In this document: positions 36,179 through 49,300 of the stretch, one piece after another | Layout of the letters: each line of letters starts with the position of its first letter | Numbering within the stretch: position 1 is the stretch's first letter | DNA from: Antedon bifida | Taxonomy: Eukaryota; Echinodermata; Crinoidea; Comatulida; Antedonidae | DNA: 64,000 bases | Assembly: GCA_963402885.1 (NCBI GenBank) | Contig: OY727094.1 | Location: forward strand, 26,848,501 to 26,912,500 | Direction: 5' to 3' | Program-made: the position numbers and the translations under genes | Notes under the pieces: model-generated | Told to the model about the DNA's origin: nothing | The model's input: only the letters and a program-made list of their open reading frames with translations | Databases searched by the model: none

Positions 36179-39100
36179 ATGATTTCATTTTTTCTTTTGA
36201 CATCAATGGTTGTATTAACCATGGGAACGAACCCAGCCCCAAAAGGACATTTAAAGCCCCTTGGTAGCCATCGACCATCAGATGGACATATTGAAATCTT
36301 AACCACAGTGCCACGGCCAGTAGAATTCTGGGAAAAATATGTTAGCAAAGGAGAACCAGTGTTGTTTCGTGGCGCTGCCAACCCTTCTCCGGGACTTAAA
36401 CTGTGGACAGACGAATACCTGCTTGAGAATTATGGAAAATTCAAGGTAAAGATTGAAAGTAAACTTGAGAAGGATGCTTCACCGATTGGAGAATTTGGAA
36501 TTGGACAGGACAGTTTGCAAAATTTTATTAGACGATACAAAGAAGATGATGTTTATGTTGTGTCTCAGCTGCCAGATCCAATGGGAAAGGATGTTGTTGT
36601 TCCTAGGTGCCTTCTCTGTGGCACAATCCGTACACGCTTGTCTGAAGCTAATTTATGGTTCAGTTCTGGAGGAACAAAAAGTTTACTGCATAGGTAAATG
36701 AATTTATTGGTATTACACCCCTCCTCTACATTCTGTTTGAGTATACTCATTTTTTAAATTGCAATGTTGAACAAACTTTCTTTTTTTTTGTGAAGTTTCT
36801 TTCCTTACTTGATAGAATATAATACAAATATATAAGCCCTTGTTTTATTATGTTTGTGCTTATCTTATTTGTATCATTTTCATGTGAATATTATGATTTC
36901 ATTCATTAAACATTCTTCCAAGAGAAAAAACATAGTTATGGTTATATCATTTATAAAAATAATTTATAGGGCCTGTTTCTGCTGCAACTGCTCAAAATAC
37001 GGTATAAAAATACGGTATAAAATAGAGTATTTTTTAGTACCCTGTTTCTGCTAACAATACTTCTTGGGTGGTCATGTTAAAATTCATCCTTTTTACCCAA
37101 ATTGCCATTCATTGATTTGCTCGATAATTCAAAGTCGCAATACACGAAGTTTTCCACCTCACTTTCAAAAGCCTATAGCCCTAGTGATAGAGATGTTGTG
37201 AGAGCACAGCTATGGCCCGATCTCCCAATATCCGGGCCAAAACATCGTAATGGGGACAAGTAATTCGTTCCCTCTGCGAGTTATTATCTTGCAATGTTGT
37301 ACTGCTTTCGCAGGCTCTTCAGCTTTGAGTTTACTTGCTTTGGAGTCCATTCCGTACTCCTGTTTTATTTTTTTAGAAATGTCTTTATAAATGTGGTTTT
37401 CCCTTTTATTACCTTTTAGTTGGTCGGACATTTTAGCTTCCCCTCCCCCTCCCCACACAGATTTATATAGTAAATACCGTAACGTCTTTGCTCCACATTT
37501 TCGCCGAATATATCTATACACGTGTGTAAAAAAGCTGACAGCGACAGAAAATAAAAACACAATATTTTTTATTGGCAGCAGAAACGGTTACAGAAAATAT
37601 GGTATAAATTTGAAAATACCGTATTTTATCAACAACAAAAATACGGTATACAAAATACAGTATTTTTTTTATGAGCGCAGTTTCTGCTGCCAAAAAAAAT
37701 ACGGTATTCAAAAAATACCGTATTAAATACGGTATTTTCTTGGCAGCAGAAACGGGGCCATAGATAACTATTTTTATCAACCTCTCCAGGGATTCAGATG
37801 ATGCAATCAACTGCTTATACAATGGAACCAAGGATTGGATCATGATTCATCCTAAAGATGAGGGAAATATACCAATAGCCAAAGAAGTTTTAGAAGCGTA
37901 TGGAGGATTCTCTGTCATAGACCCTGACAGGGTTGATCTCCTCAAACACCCTCAGTTTGTAGATGTTCCATGGAAGTATGTAAATGTCAAGGCTGGAGAT
38001 TGTCTTTTTATTCCTAGAGGTGAGTACATTTTAATTGTTGCTTTCTCTAAAACACTAAAGCCTAATGGAAATGTGAATAGGCCTGTTATAGACCCGTGGC
38101 AGTAGTACTAATTGACGATGATAAGTATAACTAACAACAATCTGCTGCTCATTTCGATACAGAGTTCCTTACAATGCACATTTATGTATACCAGGACCAA
38201 ACCAACTACTGTATACAGTAATGTATTTATTTAAAACTTTATTTAGAGAGGGCAACCCTTCCATTTCAAACCGCAGGTCAGCTGATATATAATATATATT
38301 CATTCATTCATTTCATTCAATCTTTTATTTCGGAAACTCTGGTCCATAGAAAGTAAATTACATATAAATGAAATAAATAAAATAAACAAAATTACTACTA
38401 CTCATCTCAGGATGGCATTCCATCTGGAGAGCATCTTCTTTACAATTTAAATCTTTACAATATAAAATACAATATAAAAATTTGAACATCAGTTTTCCTT
38501 TTCATGTAAAATGATGTGTAGGTCATCATACCATAGGTTACTACAGTGTTCAAGTGTTCACAAATCAAATTTTGTTTTTGTTTGACTTCACAAGTCTGAT
38601 TTATCAACTTCCAACATAACAATCGTCATGTGTTTCATTCCATTGCCATTCCTCAGGCTATTGGCACCTGGTAACATCAGGAGGAAACAAAAACCTTGCG
38701 GTTTCACTTCTTTTTGGTCGTATTGATAACTTTGAACCACACAACTGTGACAATGCCAATGTAGATTCAAAGATGCACTTGACGGAAGTTGGTACGGTTT
38801 GGACGTATGATGGCTTTGGTATTCAAACTATGGGAAATAATAGTCCATTTGAATTAAAGTAGGTGTATCAAAAATAATTTATTAAAATGTCTTTCCTTCT
38901 GTAATCTTTTACTGTACTGTTGTTGTGTAAGCAATAATAGTGAGAGGTGGCTTTGCATTGAGTTAAATACATATTGATATTTATTAATAATATTTAAATG
39001 GAATTCTACCAATTTATGATGTTTGCCAACCATCTGAAGTGGCCTTTGTAATGTGTAAATTTGTCACAAAGCTGTCACACAGTTGTCAATGGTATTACTG

Positions 39101-41455
39101 TGACAATTTGTCAAATGTTTGACCTTATAACTGTAAATTCAATGAGATTTAATAGATGTAATTATTAATAAACTGCAAATAATAGCAAATTATTAACATA
39201 AATTGAGTTCACTGTAAATACAAAATACTATGTTTGCTCTTTCAGTGAAACAATACATGAAATGTGCATAGAGAATTTACAGTCCCGTATCACAGTAGAA
39301 TACATCATGGAATTTCTAATGGAGGTATTATTCCTACTGTCATTTAAAAATATTTTATACAGTTTATGATTTAGATTTGCCCGGCCTATAGAACTTTAAA
39401 ATGTAATATACAGGTCCATAGCCATGAGAAATAAGGTGGTGCGATCGTCACAAGAAAAGGGGACTGTGCTGGCCACAGGGTTGTCAAAGGCCTAGATGAG
39501 AAAAAGTGGCTTTGCAACCATACTGGTGGCTACAGCCCTGATAGGTGGCTAACATATTTTCTTCTCTGACAAAACTTGGGCAATTAAGGTCCAGAGGTCA
39601 CATTATTTTTTGGCAAATACTAATAAAATAATACAATTTTAAAAAGTCCAAAACAAGGACAATAGAGAAATTACGAAACATGAGGTGCTGTACAATGGTA
39701 GATAGTTAAGTCAGTTTGAGACCTTTGTCCTGATTTGTAATGTGAACAATTGGATGTTTATGCCAACACTAATATTTAATTAATTTCACCAGTTTATTGC
39801 TTCTCATTGTGATCAAATAAATAACAGGGAAAAATAAAAATTATTCTTTTTTATTTACTTTTGACAGGAATTACAATCTGAAGATATCAGAAATATAGTT
39901 TTCAAGGAGTTGGTAGATTCTTATGAAGAGTATGTTAGAAATACTGCCATACAGGTATTTCATCCGTAGTTTATTTTACATTACACTTACTTACAAACAA
40001 ATCTTTTATACTACAATACACCTCGTCCCATTCATGTATTCCTGCCACTCTCACTGGAAATAGTATGTGTGCTGTGTATTATTTTCCAATCAAACAAATC
40101 CACTTATTATGTGCAAACGATTTTTCTAATTCAATACTAATATTTCTTTATTTAATTTTCATATATTTAGTATGTCACTATTCTTGGAGATACTGATCAG
40201 AAGGGTTATGTCACGTGTGACAAGGTGAAAAGCCTTCCCTTGGATCAGTTGAAAGAACTTGCGCAACTTATGAGTATGGATCCTGGAAACACAGAGGAAC
40301 TTGAATATTATTCAATATCACAAAAAGACATTAGGTAAGTTACATAAAACATTACAAAAATTTTAAAGTACAACTACAAATCCAGTTCTGGTTTGAGTAA
40401 ATTCATTTTAAATTAATTGATTTTTCAGAAATTTGTTGATTGATGTTCTTGAATCTGAAATCTCTGCAAACCAGTTGATAAGTGTTGAAGAGTTGTCAAA
40501 TGAATATTTGAGAATTGGGGGAACTGAGCAAGGTGCTCTAACTGTAAGTTTAGGGTTTTTCCTACAATTTATCTAGGGTGCCCTGTTGAGAGAGACTATC
40601 CCTTTCACATTACCTACACACACACACATTTGGGCATCAACAGAGGTGTTTGTATGGTGTACCCTCAGTGTGTGTAAACTCCAGAGTTTTGCTGCTAGGC
40701 AATAATGCAAAAGATTTACACCTTTGGCTTAGTCAGATGTGTAAGTTTGTTTTTTAAGAGGGGTGGGGGGAGGTGGGTTGGTGGCAAACTGTTAATAAAA
40801 TAACACCAAATAAGCAGTTGTAACATTTTTTGTGCTCACTTTCTTTTTCTTATGTAGATTGTTAGCATACTTGATGTCAATTCAGATAACATCATTAGTA
40901 AAAAGGAATTACTTGAAAATAAGAATCAAGTGGTTTCAATGTACGGCCGCATTCAAGTATTTGGCAATGGTAGGTGAAATGTTTCCTAACAAAGAAATAA
41001 TATACTTTTAAGTAAAAAATCAAAATAGACTAATTAAAAATTGAATCATGAATTGACCTATCACAGTGGTGTGTACATAATGAGTCACAACAGATGTGCA
41101 CAATTCTGATGGTAAAAAAATTTAAATAATAATAAAATTTAGTTTTGATTGAATTAATTGTATATTATATTTAATATAAACTTGACCATCATGCTTACAA
41201 GGTTATTTCTTGTATGATAATAAATATGTATTTAATTGTATAATAATCAAAATACCTGCCTATCAAAATATTCAAAGCTACTGAACTGAAATCACAGAAA
41301 ATTTAAAACATGGATGAACTTATTTGATCATGTCGGGTAATCTTTTTTATTTTGCTTCAGGTGCTACAATGAATGGTGTGGAGTTTGATTTTGCAAACAG
41401 ACATACAAATGAAATACCAGACAACACAGACGAGTACCAAAAGGATGAATTATAA
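36179..41455 (+). CDS. ER-lumenal JmjC-domain protein with EF-hand-like loops and C-terminal KDEL (9 exons)
   Basis: Exons 36179-36693, 37790-38019, 38657-38858, 39246-39324, 39868-39954, 40171-40334, 40429-40543, 40858-40969 and 41361-41455 join in frame to 532 residues; every intron is GT-AG. Residues 1-16 form a signal peptide (MISFFLLTSMVVLTMG). A cupin/JmjC fold covers about 30-270 with the iron triad H171, D173 (HRD) and H252 (GYWHLV). The C-terminal half has EF-hand-like loops: D378-K389 (degenerate) and D470-E481 (good, with N for G at position 6). The last four residues are KDEL, the ER retrieval signal. Together these point to an Fe(II)/2-oxoglutarate oxygenase, perhaps a protein hydroxylase, in the ER lumen with calcium sensing. 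Substrate unknown. JMJD8 is an ER JmjC protein but is shorter and lacks this C-terminal part; I do not recognise a named orthologue. Confidence 0.85.
36970..37759 (-). mobile_element. DNA transposon remnant in intron 1 of the JmjC gene
   Basis: The ends are inverse: GGCCTGTTTCTGCTGC at left and GCAGCAGAAACGGGGCC at right, flanked by ATAG on both sides (36966-36969 and 37760-37763). Inside both ends are palindromic AATACGGTATT motifs. On the minus strand an open frame (from 37431 down to 37210) reads MSDQLKGNKRENHIYKDISK, then KIKQEYGMDSKASKLKAEE, which resembles part of a Myb/SANT-like DNA-binding domain of the kind carried by PIF/Harbinger transposons. A Harbinger origin is plausible but the expected three-base target duplication is not clean. 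Confidence 0.55.
38285..38480 (-). mobile_element. Non-LTR retrotransposon 3' tail in intron 2 of the JmjC gene
   Basis: Read on the minus strand, the segment ends in CCGAAATAAAAGATTGAATG followed by an (AATG)n tail, the form of a LINE/SINE 3' end. No coding part is left. The 5' boundary is approximate. Confidence 0.5.
39411..39540 (+). mobile_element. Dispersed hAT-like MITE, copy 2
   Basis: Begins CAGGTCCATAGCCATGAG and ends GGTGGCTACAGCCCTG. Its inverse aligns with the element at 11010-11154. It sits in intron 4 of the JmjC gene, clear of the splice sites. No certain target duplication was found. Confidence 0.65.
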
Positions 41456-42443
41456 ATAATAAAAATTAATTATTGATGATTTGGAATATACAATTTAAGT
41501 TATTTTATTTTATGTTTTTTTCCTTTAAACATTTCTTGAAAATGTATGATATTTCAAAAAGAAATTTCCCTTTTCATTATAATTTCTCTAGAAAATAAAA
41601 AAAACAGTGTCTTAAGATCGTCCGTATTAGTAAAAACACACCAAACTAATCCCCTCACTTTTGTTTACATAATTGTATCTAGATGTGGCTTGGCTTTTTA
41701 ACTATAAGATTACATTATGCATTTTTAAATAACCCTCACTTTAATAAAAATAAATAATAATGCAATAATAAAACATTCCATAACGCATTCACTTTTTATT
41801 TTAATAATTATATACCATTATATTGTTAGAAAAGTAGTCAATTCTATTTTTTGAAAATCAAAAATAAAAAATGAGACTAAACAGACTAATGTCGTTAAGT
41901 GTACTATTCTGTTTATATAAAGAGTCATTAGCTGTTAAAGTAAGACATAGAGAAATTGAACTGTGAACTCCCCGGATTTCATTTCAATATGTGTTCAACT
42001 TGCTATGAAAGTTTAACACAACTTGTAATTAATGGATGAGCTTGACCATTAAAGGAACAATTGAACACATTCAAATAAAAATGAATTGATTGTAAAATAA
42101 ACTTCAAAGCGAATTGACTGGAAGTCAATATAACCGTTTATTTTGTCATTTTATAAGTGAAAACATTTTTTGTTTCAGCTTTTTTTTTACTATGGAAGTT
42201 ATACACAAAATATACTACAAAATTTCCTATAAAAAGTCTGATTATATTAATCTTAATTTTTCATGTTTTTGGGGTACAATTGAATAATATTATCTTTTCC
42301 ACCACCGTTTTTTAGCAGCAGCCCAAAAAATGTTTTTTTTGTTATCTCAACTATAGAGGGCGATAAAAGTAATAAAAAAAGAGTGGTCGATGAGGGAGCT
42401 ATGAGGGAAAAAAGGAAGCTAAACAAAAACACAACACAACAAC

Positions 42444-42459
42444 GGCGGTGAAATTTGAA
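42444..42459 (+). promoter_or_regulatory. CDE/CHR-like cell-cycle element upstream of KIF22
   Basis: GGCGG followed after five bases by TTTGAA. In vertebrate G2/M genes (cdc25C, cdc2) a CDE (GGCGG or similar) sits four bases before a CHR (TTTGAA) and binds the DREAM/MuvB complex. Spacing here is one base longer. KIF22 is a mitotic gene, so the context fits, but the site is about 0.94 kb before the ATG and needs a 5' UTR intron to be promoter-proximal. Confidence 0.4.
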
Positions 42460-42539
42460 AGCAGAAATTGTTTATAATTTCTATAATAATTCATGATTTT
42501 TCACCTGTTATTAATGATAATTATATAGGTACTACTGTA

Positions 42540-43145
42540 AATACATTGCGGCCTAACTAATTAGGTGATAGCTACCTAGGCCTAGCCGGATGATTCAGCT
42601 AGGCCTAGCCTAGACTAGTAGTAGTAGCTAGTACTGTAGGCTAGCTAGGCCTAACCTAGCTAGCTAGCCGTCTACTACTAAATACTAGGCCTACTACTAG
42701 CCTATATATATATATATATGCTATTACAGTACTCTATATGGTATAGGCCTAGCCGGATTATAGTAGGACTAGGAAAGGTGAGAGCCTAGCTAGGCATACT
42801 ACTTACTAGACTAGCTACCTATATAATAGGCTAGTAGGCCCTAGCCTAGGCCTAGGCCTAGTAGTAGGGGTACCGAGTAGGCCTAGCTAGTAGTAGGTCT
42901 ATAGAGAGACTCAGGACTAGCTAAAGCTACTAGCTAGAGGCCTGGCTAGCCCTATATTATTATAGTCTAGCTATAATAACTAATAGAAAGGTTTGAAAGG
43001 ACCTATCTACTCGGTTACTAATAACTATATGTATAGACTATACCGGTGCTACTGTACTGATCTTGCTAGCCTCCTAGTAGGTCCACCGTAGTCCAGCCTA
43101 ACTAGAGTTAGGTCTAGGCTTGCTATGCCTACTGTAGTGGGGCAT
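42540..43145. repeat. CTAG/TAGGCCTA-rich low-complexity block
   Basis: About 600 bp dominated by overlapping CTAG, TAGGCCTA, AGCTAGC and GTAGTAG words with a short (TA)n run near 42705. There is no fixed unit length, so it is not a simple tandem array. No open frame. It lies in the KIF22 5' region. Confidence 0.75.
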
Positions 43146-43393
43146 ACTAAACTAATGGTATATTTTATATTAATAAGTTATAATTAAACTAACAATGCAT
43201 TTACAGCAGAACGGTTAGTTCTTTCCGTTTGTGAGTACAGTACTTTCCCTCCATCCAATCTAACCAATTCTTTGCATGCCACACCTTCAAACACATTGAC
43301 ATCCATCCACCCTACCTAGATAACATTGTTTTTCTATTATTGCTTATCCCAAATCTGTTCAGGCTTTCTGTTGTAGCATACTGTATATTAAAA

Positions 43394-46300
43394 ATGGTGC
43401 AGAAATCACAAGTCAGAGTTGTCATTCGAATCCGTCCAGCAAAATCAGATTCAGAGTCAACCAGCACTACATCTAAACCATGTGTCCATCAACTTAGTGA
43501 AAAATCCCTTGAGATTGTCAACTGGCGAAACATTGGAGAAACACTTAAGTATGAATTTGACACAGTTCACAATGATACAGCAACACAAGAAGATGTGTTC
43601 AAGTCAAGTGTTGAGTCTTTCTCAAAACAGATTCTGATTGGTCAAAATGCAAGCATATTTGCATATGGCCCAACAGGTGCAGGTAAATGAATGGACATAC
43701 AATGGTTATATTAACAACTAGATACAGTATACTGTACATTAACTAATGAAAAGATGTTGACAGTACTTGGATAATCATTAGTTAAGTTAACACTCTTTTC
43801 TCTATATATCTAAATTGTGGTCTCTATAGTATCAGAGTTACAGTACAGTAAACATAGCTTGTTCTGCATTAAAATGAAAAGCGCATCTGATATACTGTAC
43901 CCCCAATTGTAATCCGGTAGGAAGATATATCTACCACAGTTCAGTACATTCTAAAACCTATCAAAGTTACATCGGATTCCAAAACTTTTCCAGAGTGAGA
44001 CAAATTTACAATTGTGAGGCTAATTTTTATGTATGATTATTTTCAGGAAAGACACACACAATGCTTGGTACTGAAACTTATCCCGGCATAATTCCACAAG
44101 CTATTGTGGATGTGTTTGCTAAAATCGATGAAGAAAAGCTAAAGACTTCTTCCTGGGAATACCAAGTATACATATCATATTTGGAGATATACCAAGAAAA
44201 GGTAATGTTTGTTAATATTATAACACACACTAAGCTGAAATTTGCTTACCTTGGTTTTTTTCTCATAGAGCATTGGTAATGTTTTGCGATTCGACATAAA
44301 AGTCAGTGGGTCTATTTAATGGCATGGTCAGATCCTAAAAATAATATAGGGTTAGGGTTAAATAATATAAAAATTAATATAATAAATAAATAAAATAGTT
44401 GTGGCAGATTATGTTCCGCTCTTGCCAAAATCTGACCAGTGACCCAGCCGAATCTGATATGAGGTGAAAGTGGAAGATTTAGTTTTTCTTTTTTTTTTCT
44501 ACATTATTAGCATTATTCCTATTTACAGGTGTTTGATCTGCTTGAACCAAAAGATCAGGATTTAACTATAAGGCAAGACCGACAAAACAAAATTGTCATT
44601 CCAAACTTATCAGAGAAAAAAATTACAAACATTGATGATTTCAAGTCTGTTTTTGTACCGGCTAGTCAAAATAGGTTTGTTTCATTCATTCTACATTGTT
44701 AATAAACCAGAAAACGGTTTAAGTTCATTCCTTCGTTCTCAATTTAGAAATATTGCCAAGGATAACCATACTGATTCAAGACAACCCTATACACAAGATG
44801 CTCTACAAGTCTTTTGTGGAGAACTGTTTTTTGTCATTTTTAAAAAATCCTGACATCTGACAGGATTTGAACCAAGTACCCTGGAATCTATCTGGCTAAA
44901 TTGTTACCACGAAACTGTTTATGCCTAATGTTAATCAATATTGAATAGAATGTTGTATCAAAGAGGGGTGTTTGTATTGTATCTATTTTCAACTGAACTT
45001 TTTTGGATATTAAATTTCCATAAAAGTCTCCATAACAATTTTTGTTTTTATAGAACGGTTGCAGCAACAAAGTTAAATTCTAGATCAAGTAGAAGTCATT
45101 CTATATTGCTTATAAAGGTAAATTTCTAACTTATTTAAGATTTAAAAATATCTTTAAATTATTTGTTAAATTTATTGTACAGCATATTGTCACAAACCAT
45201 GATATCAGAACAGGTCGAAGGATCTCGTAAACCATAGTTCTTGTGGTAGAAAAATTCTTTCTGGGATATGGAATGGTCTGCACATCTGGTTAGTGTGCAC
45301 TTGAATTAAGCTAGTGCATATTTCCCACAAGTAGAGCTATCCTGGTATTGGTACTTTACAGACAGTCAAAAGAATGGCTAAAGGAGTGGTGACCTCTCAG
45401 ATCTATTACCTCCAAACAAGATGATTGAGATCATCTTGAATGCTTCTGCTTGACAGATATTTTCAAAGATACCAAAAAACTTTCTGGGAATATAGTCATT
45501 CAATTTCTTGAAAAAGATTTTCTTCTGACACTTATTACAAACATGTTATTTAGGTCATAAAAAAGGAACAGTGTAGCCCTTACAGAATGCTTACGGGCAA
45601 GATGTTCTTGATTGATCTAGCAGGAAGTGAAAACAACAAACGCACTGGAAATAAAGGCATCAGGTAATGACAACATTACAAGTTTATTCCACATCAAGGG
45701 CATTAAGATTTGTTCTCATTAGGAGACAATGTTAAGACATACTTGCATAGTTACAAATCATCCAAACTGCCATCTGTGATGGGTAAAATGACTTAAGTCT
45801 TTCAATTTCGTCCCAGTGTGAACCAAGCTTTATTATTTGATTTTACAAAATCTCTATTAAATCTGAATAGCATCTAAAATCTACAATTATAAAATATTTA
45901 ATACTTAAGATCATGTATTCTGGTAGTTCAACTAATAACAGAAAAGGCAATCAAAGCCTTTACAGAACAATTTATAGACAAGGTTTGTACAATGAATAGT
46001 CCCTCTTACATTTTGATTTATTTGCTGTTGTAGATTGAAAGAAAGTGGTTGCATCAATACATCTCTGTTTGTACTCGGCCAGGTTGTTGATGCTCTGAAT
46101 AGAAATTTGGTAAGATTATATCAACATCAGTGCTACATACTAACTATATTAACGACTTTCACATTGATGACTCTGCTCACTTTATATCAACTGTACTTGC
46201 CTAGCATTACTCCAGAAGCATAACATAGCATAAAAAAAAAAAAAAGACATTCTTTACTTTATGGTGTACTACAAACCTAACTTTTTAGTATCAGTTTACT

Positions 46301-49300
46301 AGATATAGGTGTGTTTCCATCACAAAATGTCTATAACTGCACTAATAACTGTATTCTTTTTTTCAGCCAAGGGTGCCTTACAGGGACAGTAAATTAACCA
46401 GATTACTGCAGGTATGTCTTTTTATTTATCAATACTCATACAGTATCTGTTGTTAAGATGTTTTATCAGGGAATAATAGTTTAGTTTGGTTTGGACACAG
46501 GCACTGTAAAATACATTCATATCGGCACAGGGCAATCGACAGTCTTCTCGGAGAAGGAAATAAAACTGACTGATGTATTTAAAAGAATACAGTGCATATT
46601 TCATAAAAGAGTTACCCAAGAGTTTTGGTTTATTTCAGCTCCTGTCATTACAAACATAGGGTTTTATAGTGGTTAAATCACCTTGTTATGGAAATCATAA
46701 TTTGTTCATATTCTTTTCCTGCAAAGGATTCCTTAGGTGGTAACAGTCATACATGTATGATTACCAATATTTCTCCTGAGGAAAGCTCATATATGGATAC
46801 GTACACCACTCTGAACCTGGCAGCCAAGTCTAAAACCGTAATCAACAAACCAATTACAAGTCAAATTTATGGTAGTAAATATTATTGTATACAGTATTGC
46901 ATCCACTCTTTAATTTACTGTTTTTAATGCTTTTTTTGTATGGAGCGAATCACACTTTGGTTGGTGTAACTCGGGAAAAATACAGGTAGAATAGTATGGT
47001 AGAGTATCTTCATTGGACCTGAGGATGTGGCCAAACAGTCACCATCTACCTTCCATGAAATTCCAAAATCAGTCTTTAATTGCAACGTTTACTTTACTGC
47101 TACTGGTAAAGTCAGTTGACACTGCTGATATTGTTGCCGAGTCTCTTGACTTCTTCACATACTAGTAATGTATCAGACATAATTTAAAAACATGCAACTC
47201 ACAAGTATTCCATTAAGAGGTAGTACCAAGAGTTTGCAATAAATAAATTGATCCATTGCAGTATATATTTTGCCTTTATTATCCGAAACTACGCACTATA
47301 TTCCACACCACTATATTTTAATTTCAGAAAAACCAAAACCTCAAACTTCAAAGAGGAAACATGAAAGCCAAGAAGGAGTTGTTAAAAATAAGAAATCAAA
47401 ACCAAACAAACTAGAAATAGACGATCAGAAAATGGTTTTAAAAAAGAAAAAATCTATACAAAATCAAACAGAAACAAAAGCACATAACATGCATGCACTG
47501 CCTGTTAAGTTTCTAAGTCCATTCTTAAGAAAGCAAAGACATTTCCATGATGATGTGACTGCTAAGTTGCTGTCCCTTGAACAGAAACTTATGAAACTGC
47601 AAGACAAGCAGAATACATCAGAAGATGCGAATGCAAGTCTTCTCCATAAAGATATGCTGGAGGATATCCAGAAAAGCAGGAATGATATGGAATGGATGGT
47701 GAAAGAAAATAAGGAATTGTCTGCTCGATTAGGAGGAACATGTAGCCCAGAGAGAGAAAGAACTAAAGGAGGAAGGAAAAGTATGTATTTTTATTACAAT
47801 TGAAGCATTACTTTTATTGTGTAATTCTATTGATGTTGTTTTTTAATAATGGTAGCTTTGTTGTGTGCGCTGATTAAATTAGCAATAAATCATTATAATT
47901 GGTTTTTATTATCTTGATTTCTAGAAGATGTACATTTTGTTAAGGCAGTGAAAGTAGAATCTGTGAGTATACATTATTTTCACTATCAGTATTAAATTTA
48001 TTAAAATTAGATTTTTTGTTTCATAAATTCTTAATCTTAAAAATAAAGATTGTAATGGCTGTGCTAAAATGGCCATCCCTTCCTTGATTCTAAATTTGGA
48101 AATTATGATAATAGTTAGAAGAGCTATCTCAACACTTAAATAGAAGATAGTAAAATTTGTCAAGCACTTGCAATATTGTATTTGTTTTGAACGATTTATT
48201 TTTATTGTTCTTTTATATCCTTTTATTAACAAACGTTTTCAGCCTGCTGTTTGTATGTTTTTTTTAAATATATACCGAAATAAATAAATGAATAAAAAAA
48301 AAAAAAAAATCATGTTTTCTTTGACTTAATAATAGAACACCTTTATGTTACTTTTTTACAGGATGGGAAAGAAAATATAGCACAGAGAATATTTCAACCT
48401 GACCCCAACCAACAAGCTAAACATAGTGAGTACTATTTATTTTGTTAAAATGTTCCATTGTGCCATGAACATACATTCGTTTCTGTTACTGTGTGGTTTA
48501 CCTTAGCCGAGAAATAGCTGCACACACTCGTCATAATAATAATTTCAGTGGTAGCCAAATTATACATCTATCATCAATCATGTAGTGACAAAATGGCATC
48601 TGTCCTGAAACCAAAAAAAGGCCACGCTCTCTAAGCTACCAATCTAGTACCAACTAGTAGTCTTTTTCAATTAAATTAATCTAAACATTAAATCAATGTA
48701 AAGATGTTTTTTCTTCTTCCTGTAAAGAAATATATGTTGAAAGAAAACATGAATTAGAACTTTCTTTATCATTGTTTCAAGATTATAGAAATAAATAAAT
48801 AATTATCCCAATTAGAATTGTTTCAGTGTTCTTTCAAATATGAATTGCCTCAGATTTTAACATTCAGATTGCAGCTTAGCTATTGAATTTGAACTTTTAA
48901 AAATAATTTACAAAAACATTACACACAAATGTAAATTTAAGTAACTTTGTTAATGCCTGTGTAATGGTTTTTATTATTTTTAAATAAACCAGTACATTTT
49001 TAGAAGTTTTTTTTTTGCCAGCTTCAGCTTCAATTTTGTTTTTCTTTTATGTACATTATCAAATAATTTTAAAATTTATATAAAACATTATTTAAATTGT
49101 TGTTTATGTTCTTATTTAATATGTAATTAAGAAAGTAAAAAAACACCCACACAACAAGGTGATAAGCCCTCTGCAATCCAGGGTTCAGCCTAATTAAGAA
49201 CTGGTTCCTACCAGTCAATCCTCTTAAAAAGATAATCCTATGAACAAAGATTAGAATATTTCAATAGACTAAAGAAAGTGAACGTTGAGACTGAAGAGAT

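Larger units (their letters stand above)
41456..43393. other. Intergenic and 5' region between JmjC gene and KIF22
   Basis: AATAAA hexamers near 41590 and 41745 are candidates for the JmjC gene poly(A) signal. Around 42.44 kb is a CDE/CHR-like element, and from 42.54 to 43.15 kb a CTAG-rich low-complexity block. A pyrimidine tract and AG at 43361-43366 (ATCTGTTCAG) may be the acceptor of a KIF22 5' UTR intron. Confidence 0.5.
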
